Source: a virus
DNA length: 22,072 bases
Virus record (IMG/VR): IMGVR_UViG_3300044612_000982
Coordinates: 1 to 22,072 of that record
Reading direction: 5' to 3' (one strand)
Part shown: positions 13,071 to 19,654 of the stretch, piece after piece
Layout: each line of letters opens with the position of its first letter
How positions within the stretch are numbered: the first letter of the stretch is position 1
Position numbers and translations under genes: made by a program
Notes under the pieces: model-generated
The model's database searches: none
Seen by the model: only the letters and a program-made list of their open reading frames with translations
What the model was told of the DNA's origin: nothing

Positions 13071-13814
13071 TTATGCTGTCGCGCGTTGTTCTGTGAAACG
13101 TCGTGCCTTGTTGCCATGCACAATGATCACAGGGCTTGCGCCAGTGGATTTGGTCGTGCCATTGCACGCGCCACACGTGTCACACAGTTTGCGCTTACCG
13201 GCCTCTTCACTGGCAGGGCACACGAATTCGCGCTCCTGCAGGGCCTCGGTGGCCAAACGAATGCGAAAGTAACGCAGGCCACTGGCGCGTGCCTGTTGGG
13301 CCTCTTCTACTGTGTCTACACTGGCCATGGTCAATTGTGCAATGTCTGCGCGATGGTCCATGGGCAGGGCCTCGTTGGCCCATTGGTGCGTATAACCTGT
13401 ACGGCCGACGGCCTGTGCTGTCAGGGCCTGCCATACGTTGGCCGGCACAGCGGCAGGGTCCCCGTACGTGCCTAGACGCACCATGCGACCGGACACCATG
13501 GTGCCGACGTCGGCCGGTGTTGCATCGGGGTATTTGCCGGCCTGCATGGTTTTGAAAACCACTGTAGGACCTTGGGCCACGACCACGTAGCACGCGCCAC
13601 CTAAAAATGGCCGGTGTTTGCAATTGCCACAGATCGCGCTGTCCGCACCAGTTTGGACGGCCAAGGTCGGGCGCATGTCGTCGCGCAGGATATAGGTCTG
13701 CACCATGTTGCCTGTCTTGCGATTACTGGACCCAAGCAGGGCAATGGCCACAATTGGTGTGCCGTCCAGTAATGAGGGTCCGCGGTATATAACGTATCCG
13801 GTGGGTTTTTTCAT
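13071..13814 (-). CDS. Cys-cluster phage protein, DUF7227-like
   Basis: 247 residues. NMVQTYILRDDMRPTLAVQT leads into ICGNCKHRPFLGGACYV (C62, C65, C75). RMVRLGTYGDPAAVPANVWQ (110-129) and GYTHQWANEAL (140-150) are strongly conserved in a phage family of unknown function. MASVDTVEEAQQARASGLRY follows, and a second Cys cluster lies at C199, C211, C214 and C217. The two Cys groups could bind zinc or an iron-sulphur cluster. AGGAG precedes the ATG. Unlike its neighbours it lacks the 29-bp element and has only the hairpin upstream in the leader. Confidence 0.8.
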   Translation of the reverse strand: MKKPTGYVIYRGPSLLDGTPIVAIALLGSSNRKTGNMVQTYILRDDMRPTLAVQTGADSAICGNCKHRPFLGGACYVVVAQGPTVVFKTMQAGKYPDATPADVGTMVSGRMVRLGTYGDPAAVPANVWQALTAQAVGRTGYTHQWANEALPMDHRADIAQLTMASVDTVEEAQQARASGLRYFRIRLATEALQEREFVCPASEEAGKRKLCDTCGACNGTTKSTGASPVIIVHGNKARRFTEQRATA

Positions 13815-13838
13815 GGTGTGCTCCTGTTGTTGAAAATA

Positions 13839-13872
13839 ATCTGCAATGGCCTGCAAGCAGGCCATCACGCAT
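13839..13872 (-). promoter_or_regulatory. Conserved hairpin without the 29-bp box (copy 6)
   Basis: The hairpin arms are unchanged (13846-13865) and only the loop differs (CTTG instead of CGTG). The 28-nt box is missing; an A/T-rich stretch and the ribosome site follow directly. This separates the hairpin from the promoter-like box as an independent module. Confidence 0.75.
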
Positions 13873-14138
13873 TATTTGCTTGTGATGTAGTACTGGACGT
13901 TGCTGTTTTTCTCGTCACCTACGTACTGCAGGTCGTCCTCGTCGGTGGGGACCCAATACTGTGGTCCGCGTTTTTTAGCATAGTCGACGATGGCCTGACG
14001 CGTGATGCTTTTCGCGCTGTAGTCTAGCGACATGGCCTCGGCCTTGTCGTTTAGGTCCATACGTTGGACCATGATCTTGGCCGAGCGTGTGTTTGTTGCG
14101 GGTTTGTATGTTGCTTTGAACAGGGTAACGATTGCCAT
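13872..14138 (-). CDS. Unknown phage protein
   Basis: 88 residues starting MAIVTLFKATYKPATNTRSA. A strand-rich start (KIMVQRMDLND), a helix (SITRQAIVDYAKKRG), and strands at the C-terminus (NVQYYITSK). AAGGAGG lies 6 nt before the ATG. Repeat copy 7 precedes it. No family recognised. Confidence 0.7.
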   Translation of the reverse strand: MAIVTLFKATYKPATNTRSAKIMVQRMDLNDKAEAMSLDYSAKSITRQAIVDYAKKRGPQYWVPTDEDDLQYVGDEKNSNVQYYITSK

Positions 14139-14161
14139 GATGGCCTCCTTTTGGTTGGTGA

Positions 14162-14225
14162 TACTGATATGGTCAATTGGGGGTGAATTGATCTGCAATG
14201 GCCTGCACGCAGGCCATCACGCATC
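14162..14225 (-). promoter_or_regulatory. Early element copy 7 with conserved hairpin
   Basis: Box 14162-14189 differs from copies 1-5 only in the segment after the CCATA (TCAGTATC instead of GTAGTATC). The hairpin at 14198-14217 is identical to copies 4 and 5. Confidence 0.8.
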
Positions 14226-14227
14226 GA

Positions 14228-14545
14228 TTAAACCTTGTCGAAAATTGCGCAGTCGCTGAAATTGCCGAGAATGCGCGTCTTGTACTGCTCACCATTGATC
14301 AGGACAATGTCGCCATTTTCCAATGGTTTCATGTTGTGCAGGCGGTCGCGATGGGCAATGTCTGCCTCGCTGTAATGGCCCTGTAGGCAGGACGAATGTT
14401 GCAGGGCCCAGTAAATGCCGTCGTCGTTTTTCTTATAGCCTTGGTACAAGCTTGCGTCGCTGTATATACCGCGCATACGTGGCAGGTTAATTGTGAACAT
14501 GTTGTCGCGGTCGCCTGTGTGGCGTGATGGTGTGAGGGTTTGCAT
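14228..14545 (-). CDS. First gene of the early block, unknown function
   Basis: 105 residues starting MQTLTPSRHTGDRDNMFTIN. The middle is strand-rich (IYSDASLYQGYKKNDDGIYW), then HRDRLHNMKPLENGDIVLIN and a final strand pair. NGDIVLINGEQYKTRIL suggests a small SH3-like barrel. AAAGGAAC precedes the ATG. It is the gene closest to the control region. Confidence 0.7.
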   Translation of the reverse strand: MQTLTPSRHTGDRDNMFTINLPRMRGIYSDASLYQGYKKNDDGIYWALQHSSCLQGHYSEADIAHRDRLHNMKPLENGDIVLINGEQYKTRILGNFSDCAIFDKV

Positions 14546-14575
14546 GGTTTGTTCCTTTAGGGGTTTGGTTGGTAA

Positions 14576-14604
14576 CACTGATATGGTCATTTGGGGGTGA
14601 ATTA
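14576..14604 (-). promoter_or_regulatory. 29-bp early element, copy 8 (most diverged)
   Basis: Matches copy 7 except for one base in the central AATTG (AAATG) and one near the end. It lies upstream of the first early gene and therefore probably controls entry into the whole block. Confidence 0.75.
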
Positions 14605-14642
14605 GATCAGCACTAGACGATCGTTTAGGGCAATGATGCAGG

Positions 14643-14657
14643 GCACTATATTAGTGC
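14643..14657. promoter_or_regulatory. 15-bp operator-like dyad
   Basis: GCACTA-TAT-TAGTGC, perfect 6-bp arms. It lies 98 nt upstream of the first early gene's start, between the early element and the Fur box. The reverse strand contains TATAGT, which could serve as a -10 box, but no matching -35 is evident. Confidence 0.5.
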
Positions 14658-14699
14658 ATTGACGCTAGACAGGCAGATCGGCCTCGCGTGCGCATTGGT

Positions 14700-14718
14700 A
14701 ATGAGAATCATTCTCATT
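14700..14718. promoter_or_regulatory. Fur-box-like dyad
   Basis: AATGAGAATCATTCTCATT. The inner 7-1-7 core TGAGAATCATTCTCA (14702-14716) matches the Fur consensus TGATAATnATTATCA at all but two symmetric positions. This is a form commonly found in proteobacterial iron-regulated promoters. It lies about 155 nt upstream of the first early gene and just before the dyad array. Confidence 0.75.
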
Positions 14719-14742
14719 GACGTTTCATGCAAATTGCCACGT

Positions 14743-14865
14743 TGGCATGCTTCTTGCTATTAGCAACATACGTGCCACTGTGCCTTGGCATGCTTCTTGC
14801 TAATAGCACAATGCGTGCCATGCCACGTTGGCATGATACTTGCTTGCCATGCAAGATCCATGCCA
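14743..14865. repeat. Three sigma-54-like dyads at 43-bp spacing
   Basis: Dyads start at 14743, 14786 and 14829. Each begins with a plus-strand TGGCATGNNNNTTGCT (14743-14758, 14786-14801, 14829-14844), a full match to the sigma-54 -24/-12 consensus TGGCAYRNNNNTTGCW. Each ends with a facing minus-strand site: TGGCACGTATGTTGCT (14762-14777, full match), TGGCACGCATTGTGCT (14805-14820, one mismatch) and TGGCATGGATCTTGCA (14850-14865, full match). Dyad 1 has a 13-bp perfect core TTGCTA-t-TAGCAA. They may be real face-to-face RpoN promoters, or binding sites for a dimeric repressor or replication protein that resemble them. Confidence 0.75.
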
Positions 14866-14881
14866 GCTTGGCGCGCATACT

Positions 14882-15018
14882 GTACTGGGTAGGGTATGCG
14901 CCTCGGTGGTACTGTACTGGGTAGGGTATGCGGCCGAGCGGTACTATACCCTGTAGGGTATGCGACCAAGCCGGTACTATACCCCGTAGGGTATGCTACT
15001 ATACCCCGTAGGGTATGA
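14882..15018. repeat. Five GGGTAT dyad repeats
   Basis: Units end at 14899, 14931, 14963, 14996 and about 15018, giving steps of 32, 32, 33 and 22 nt. The later three contain the dyad CTATACCCYGTAGGGTATG (6-bp arms ATACCC/GGGTAT); the first two have GTACTGGGTAGGGTATGC, with one arm degenerate. GTACT precedes most units. Regular spacing of three helical turns suggests cooperative protein binding on one face of the DNA. Confidence 0.75.
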
Positions 15019-15036
15019 GGGGGCGTTGTTTTTTAG

Positions 15037-15084
15037 CGACACCCCATTTAGGGTCCCATCCGACACCCCGGGCGGGGGGCCCCC
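15037..15084. repeat. CGACACCCC boxes and GC-rich hairpins
   Basis: CGACACCCC occurs at 15037-15045 and 15061-15069; the same box is part of both iteron elements. It is followed by CCCCGGGCGGGG (15066-15077), which can form a 4-bp hairpin, and the palindrome GGGGGCCCCC (15075-15084). No T run follows directly. Confidence 0.6.
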
Positions 15085-15108
15085 ACAGACAGCAAGTTTT
15101 TGCAATTT

Positions 15109-15189
15109 CTGTATTTTTTTTACATATAGGTTAACAAAACACTTTATTTGTTAACGTATAAGTTTACAAATATACCCCCGGGGGTATAT
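15109..15189. other. AT-rich segment with inverted repeat and 20-bp palindrome
   Basis: GTTAACAAA (15130-15138) and TTTGTTAAC (15147-15155) are perfect 9-bp inverted arms. ATATACCCCCGGGGGTATAT (15170-15189) is a perfect 20-bp palindrome and related to the GGGTAT dyads upstream. The AT-rich stretch beside iteron-like boxes would fit a DNA-unwinding element of an origin; this is inference. Confidence 0.5.
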
Positions 15190-15266
15190 AGACCCTGCTG
15201 TCAGTGTGGGTATTTGTAACACCCTCAACCTCATAGTTTCAAAACTGTATACCTAAGTACTCATGT

Positions 15267-15378
<112 letters not shown>

Positions 15379-15459
15379 AAACGCTGATTTCTGGGTCATA
15401 TACCCCCCACCCTAAACTGGGGCACAAACAACCACATCCATGGGTAATTAGGGTTAGAC

Positions 15460-16332
15460 ATGGGAATCGACGCACGTACCCCCATTCCCACCACTGCCGG
15501 ATGGCAGTTAGCGAGGTTTATCAAACCCGGGGATGAGGTTTTTGATTACACGGGCCTGCCCGTCAAGGTTGTTTCTGTTCAGGAGTACACGCCGGTGGTG
15601 TGTCATAAGATCTGGACCAAGGACGGCCTGACGTTGGTAGTGGATAGCCGTACCGGCATTCCGGTGTACGACAGCAAGATATTCCTCACACTGTCCAAGT
15701 GGGGGCGCAAGGTCCCGCCCAGAGAAGAGTACAGCCTCCCAATCTACGCGCCACAGAACCTAGCCACCATAGACACGGGTTGGTGCAGGATGCCAACGTG
15801 CTACCCGATTAAGCCAAGCGCCAAGCCGCTACCTCTCCACCCCTACGACATGGGAATGTGGATAGGGGACCCACACAGGGACAGGCGCACCCACGTAACC
15901 TCCAAGCTGATCGAGGCGTACGGCAAGATACCAGACCACATTCCAGAAGAGTACCTGTTCGGATCCTTTGAGCAACGACTGGCTATACTCCGGGGGGTAT
16001 GTGCCTCCAGACCAAAATGCCACAGCAAGATCTCTGCAAAGTTCAGGTTCAACATCAAGGACCTGAGGCTGTTCAGGTCAATCCACAACCTGACAGAGTC
16101 CTTAGGCATACGCACAGAGATAGCACAACACCAACACCAGTACCACATGGTGTTCAGGACCAACCTCAAACTGGTCGAGGACCAGACCCCCGTGCGTAGA
16201 CCCCAGTACGAAGAGATGCGCAGGATTACCCACGTTACCAAAGTGGACATTAGGCCCTGCATGCACATCAAGACCGCAGACCCCAACAACACGTTCCTAG
16301 TTAGCGAAGGGTACCTGACAGTATGCCTATGA
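15460..16332 (+). CDS. Stand-alone Hint/LAGLIDADG protein, splice- and probably cleavage-dead
   Basis: 290 residues built like an intein. Residues 4-40 (DARTPIPTTAGWQLARFIKP, GDEVFDYTGLPVKVVSV) match intein block A, but there is no Cys/Ser1: the protein starts MGID. Block B (about 54-70, KDGLTLVVDSRTGIPVY) lacks the catalytic His. PYDMGMWIGDPHRDR (128-142) is a first LAGLIDADG-like motif with GDP in place of GDG. RLAILRGVCASRPKC (173-187) matches the second motif, but the acidic residue is lost; SLGIRTE follows. The end (FLVSEGYLTVCL) resembles block F/G without the terminal His-Asn. It overlaps TerL by 10 nt. It probably derives from a terminase-type intein; its present role is unknown. Confidence 0.75.
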   Translation: MGIDARTPIPTTAGWQLARFIKPGDEVFDYTGLPVKVVSVQEYTPVVCHKIWTKDGLTLVVDSRTGIPVYDSKIFLTLSKWGRKVPPREEYSLPIYAPQNLATIDTGWCRMPTCYPIKPSAKPLPLHPYDMGMWIGDPHRDRRTHVTSKLIEAYGKIPDHIPEEYLFGSFEQRLAILRGVCASRPKCHSKISAKFRFNIKDLRLFRSIHNLTESLGIRTEIAQHQHQYHMVFRTNLKLVEDQTPVRRPQYEEMRRITHVTKVDIRPCMHIKTADPNNTFLVSEGYLTVCL

Positions 16333-17768
16333 ACGACACACAGCAAAAACTACTCAAGGCTTTTGCTGATCAAAACAAGGGATGGCCCAAGGAGCAACTG
16401 GATCTGGCACTGTGGCGTGTGAGGTGGGAGCTAACGGCACTACCGCACCAACAAGAGCCAGAGGACGGGGAGTATGACACGTTCTTACTTTTGGCCGGCC
16501 GGGGTTCGGGCAAGACGCACACGGCGTCAAACTGGCTAGGACTAAGGGCGGCAATCTACGACAAGACCCGCTGGTTGGTAACAGCCCCCACATCAAACGA
16601 CATTCGCGCAACTTGCTTCGAGGGTGACTCAGGCTTGCTGAACATCATACCCTCCTCGCTGATCAAGGACTACAACAAGTCACTGTTTGAGTTGACGCTG
16701 AAGAACGGGAGCATGATCCGCGGCATCCCGGCGTCTGAGCCAGAGCGCTTCCGGGGTACACAGTGGCACGGCATGTGGGCAGACGAGTTGTGTGCGTTCG
16801 AGTACATCGACGACGCGTACGACCAGATTCAGTTTACGTTGCGACTGACAGACCCGCGCATAGCGCGTGTGCAGTCGATCATCACCACCACACCCAAGCC
16901 ACTGGAACTTATCACGGACCTGAACGAGGGTAAGGTTGGCGGTGACGTGTACGTGTCCAGAGCCTCCTCATACGACAACAGGTCAAACCTCTCCAGCACG
17001 TTCTTCAAACAACTTGAAGCGTACGAGGGCACAGACCTAGGACGTCAAGAGATTTACGGCGAGATCTTGGACCCGGAGAACGCGGGTATTGTCAAGCGTA
17101 AATGGTTTAGAAGTTGGCCTGCAAAAAAGCCGACGCCTGTGCTGGAGTACGTGCTGGTGTCGTACGACCCGGCCACCAGCGAAAAAACACACAACGACCC
17201 AACCGCGTGCATCGCGTTGGGTGTGTTCGAGCAAGAAGACTTTGCGACAAGTTGCATTTTGCTCGACGCATGGGACAACCACCTGTCGTACCCCGAGTTA
17301 CGACGCAAGGTGATCGAGGACTACAAGGAAGTTGTGTACGGAGCGGACAACACCTTTGCCAAGGGTAAGAAAACGGACCTCATTTTGATGGAAGATAAGT
17401 CCGCGGGTATCTCCCTCATTCAAGAACTACAGGCCGCGCACCTGCCGGTGAGGTCCTACAACCCCGGACGCGCGGATAAGGTGCAAAGGATGAACATTGT
17501 GGCGCCCTTGATTGCAAAAGGCCGGGTGTACGTGCCAGAGGACCCAGAAAATCCGGGTGAGGTGGCACCTTGGGCCAAGCGTTTCATCAGGCAGGTGTGT
17601 TCTTTTCCTGAGGCTAAAGGCCACGACGACTACGTTGACGCACTTTCACAGGCTCTGAGGGTACTTAGGGACTCAGGTTGGCTCCAGTTGGACCCACTGC
17701 CGGCGCGAGACTACGCACACGCGGATGATATTGCGCGAAACAGGGTGAATAACCCCTACGCCGCGTGA
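16323..17768 (+). CDS. terL: Terminase large subunit
   Basis: 481 residues. DNA-packaging motor ATPase and headful or cos nuclease. Walker A is AGRGSGKT (58-65), the Walker B acidic pair is D154/E155 in MWADE, and the coupling motif is TTTPKP (188-193). The RNase H-like nuclease has D282 in SYDPATSEKTHND, E357 in LILMEDKSAG, and D435/D436/D439 in GHDDYVDAL. All catalytic residues are present and the gene is uninterrupted. It begins inside the Hint gene's end with GAAGGG 11-12 nt upstream. No small subunit was recognised in the window. Confidence 0.95.
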   Translation: MPMNDTQQKLLKAFADQNKGWPKEQLDLALWRVRWELTALPHQQEPEDGEYDTFLLLAGRGSGKTHTASNWLGLRAAIYDKTRWLVTAPTSNDIRATCFEGDSGLLNIIPSSLIKDYNKSLFELTLKNGSMIRGIPASEPERFRGTQWHGMWADELCAFEYIDDAYDQIQFTLRLTDPRIARVQSIITTTPKPLELITDLNEGKVGGDVYVSRASSYDNRSNLSSTFFKQLEAYEGTDLGRQEIYGEILDPENAGIVKRKWFRSWPAKKPTPVLEYVLVSYDPATSEKTHNDPTACIALGVFEQEDFATSCILLDAWDNHLSYPELRRKVIEDYKEVVYGADNTFAKGKKTDLILMEDKSAGISLIQELQAAHLPVRSYNPGRADKVQRMNIVAPLIAKGRVYVPEDPENPGEVAPWAKRFIRQVCSFPEAKGHDDYVDALSQALRVLRDSGWLQLDPLPARDYAHADDIARNRVNNPYAA

Positions 17769-17823
17769 TTTTCGGGCACAAACACCCTCATTTATGGGTG
17801 ATTGGTTATAGGAGGCCCCTTGA

Positions 17824-18021
17824 ATGCACAGTTCATCGCACGCAAAAGAGATCAGGCAGTGTGGTTGTCAGATGTGTCGCTATATCCGAGGACGAAGCGA
17901 GTCATTTTCTGTCTGGGGCAAGGTTAGAGCAGGGTATCGGAGCATGTTGAAAGACATTGTTAAGGGCGGCGACCTTGAAAACTACAACAAAATTTTGAAA
18001 AACCGAGATTACGATGCTTAA
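17824..18021 (+). CDS. Small protein with CxCxxC motif
   Basis: 65 residues starting MHSSSHAKEIRQCGCQMCRY. The Cys cluster CGCQMC (13-18) may bind a metal. The rest is basic and helical (MLKDIVKGGDLENYNKILKN). AGGAGG 8 nt before the ATG is one of the best ribosome sites in the window. It ends 8 nt inside the next gene. Family not recognised; its position between terL and portal is typical for small packaging or head accessory proteins. Confidence 0.7.
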   Translation: MHSSSHAKEIRQCGCQMCRYIRGRSESFSVWGKVRAGYRSMLKDIVKGGDLENYNKILKNRDYDA

Positions 18022-19654
18022 TCCAATTAAAACACCGACACAAATGATGTACGAACAAGCAGGCATCCCTCATTACGGTACCGGCGGTAAAACTGGCGTG
18101 GTTGAGCAGTTTGCAAGCCGAATTCAAGACGCAATTCGTAAATATACAAAAGCGGTGGGCAAACCACCGTCACCAGAAGAAGTAAAACAGCTAGAGGACC
18201 ACATTCGGTCCCTTTCTCAGCCAACAGGCAACGCGCCGCAGACAATGGCGCGCACACAACAGCAGACACCGTTCTCAAACCAGCTTGTTGACGCAACAGG
18301 CCGTCCATATCAAGCGGTAACAACACCAGAAGGCCGCACAATCACACCAGAGCGTGCCAAGGGTGTGGCAACACGCGAGTCAGTGGGTCCTTACCAAGAT
18401 TTACCAAGCCAGTTTGGCATGTCACCCGCAAACATCAAGGCGCGTGCATATCCTAAGGGTCAGTTTCTAAACGCGTTCCCTGAAGACGAGTTCATGTCGA
18501 TGGCCAACACGGGCCGCACAGGCAACCGCACATGGAACAAGTCATTCACACCCTCAACAGAAGAGTTGGCAACGCGCCAGCAGTTGGGTGAAGAGGCGAT
18601 GGACCTGTCAGACGACGCAATGGGTGGTCTTGATGCTATTCGTATGACCGAGGGAGACATTCCTCAGATGACCAGCGCCAGCGAGCCGTTTGCCACACGC
18701 GCGGCGCAAATGGAAGGCCCCGGACTGGACAAACTGACAGACGAAATGTTGTTAGGCAAGCACGGCGCCTTGGTGGACAAGGTTGTTGCGGACTTCCGTG
18801 CCCGCGGTATTGACCCAGACCAAGAAGACATTGTGAACGCGATCAACGCAATGATCAACCCCATGCGCCACAACTACACCGGCATGAACCCTATTGCCCA
18901 ACGCCCTGTGCAGGGCCGTGGCCCCGCAACCGCAGAGATGAACGCGTGGCGCGACGAGGCCCGCATGTCTGGTCTGCCAGAAACGGTGGTGACTAAGCAC
19001 CCAGATGATTGGAAGGCACAACACCAGCGCGATTATTTGCTGGACACAACCCCCGAGCAACGCGCACCGTTTGCGCAAGACTGGCAGATGCAAGAGTTGG
19101 AAGACAGACGCCGCCGTGCGGTGCAAGGTAAAGCCGCAGGCGGTATGATGTACTCTCCCCGCGACATGCAGGCCGAGATGATGGTCCGCGGTTATGCAGG
19201 CGGTGGTTACACACAAGATTCCCCAACGTTAGAAGACATAGTTGGCCACATTCGTAGAGGCGGCACAAGCATGGACAACTCCGCTGATGAAATGATGATG
19301 CGCGCCTATGAGCGCCGTCAGCCTTCAATGAGCGAGTACAAAGCGTCTCCTAGAGAGCGTATCTCTTCATTGGGCCAAGACTTTTTAGAACGGTCAGGTA
19401 TGCCCCGCTACAATGCACGCAAAACAGCCAACACAGTAATTGGTGGACCCGCCAGTAACTTGCCCGGTGGTTTTGGTTTGGCAGACATTGCCATGTTAAA
19501 CCCCGCTGGCGCAATGGCTGTGGCGCCTATGTACGCCGCAGAAACAGGACACTACATTGGAAAAGGCGAACCAGTTAGCGCTGGCATGAGCGCTTTGGGT
19601 ATGTTGCCAATGGCCGGACCAATTCGTAAAGCATACAAAGGCTTTAACCAATAA
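18014..19654 (+). CDS. Large virion-associated protein candidate, unknown
   Basis: 546 residues between terL and the portal gene. The N-terminus (YEQAGIPHYGTGGKTGVVEQ) and a Gly-rich turn at about 376-400 (AAGGMMYSPRDMQAEMMVRG then YAGGGYT) recur in large uncharacterised phage head proteins. Most of the chain is polar and rich in Met, Gln and Ala. The last 70 residues are hydrophobic and Gly/Ala-rich (MLNPAGAMAVAPMYAAETGH, LGMLPMAGPIRK), which would fit membrane interaction. An internal virion (ejected) protein is one possibility. The ribosome site is weak, so it is probably translated by coupling. It shares a TAATG junction with the portal gene. Confidence 0.65.
   Translation: MLNPIKTPTQMMYEQAGIPHYGTGGKTGVVEQFASRIQDAIRKYTKAVGKPPSPEEVKQLEDHIRSLSQPTGNAPQTMARTQQQTPFSNQLVDATGRPYQAVTTPEGRTITPERAKGVATRESVGPYQDLPSQFGMSPANIKARAYPKGQFLNAFPEDEFMSMANTGRTGNRTWNKSFTPSTEELATRQQLGEEAMDLSDDAMGGLDAIRMTEGDIPQMTSASEPFATRAAQMEGPGLDKLTDEMLLGKHGALVDKVVADFRARGIDPDQEDIVNAINAMINPMRHNYTGMNPIAQRPVQGRGPATAEMNAWRDEARMSGLPETVVTKHPDDWKAQHQRDYLLDTTPEQRAPFAQDWQMQELEDRRRRAVQGKAAGGMMYSPRDMQAEMMVRGYAGGGYTQDSPTLEDIVGHIRRGGTSMDNSADEMMMRAYERRQPSMSEYKASPRERISSLGQDFLERSGMPRYNARKTANTVIGGPASNLPGGFGLADIAMLNPAGAMAVAPMYAAETGHYIGKGEPVSAGMSALGMLPMAGPIRKAYKGFNQ

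Noticed and set aside
9869-14604. CRISPR array
   Set aside because: The repeats are separated by whole genes of different length, not by short unique spacers, and no cas genes are present.
14727-14924. 65-codon plus-strand frame across the dyad array
   Set aside because: It is formed by the repeats themselves, lacks a ribosome site, and the DNA pattern (exact 43-bp dyads) explains the sequence better.
15460-17768. TerL interrupted by an intein
   Set aside because: The Hint protein has its own start and stop and overlaps terL by only 10 nt in another frame; TerL has all motifs in one continuous frame.
17765-17950. 61-codon plus-strand frame starting GTG at 17765
   Set aside because: It overlaps the well-supported 65-residue gene in another frame and lacks a ribosome site.
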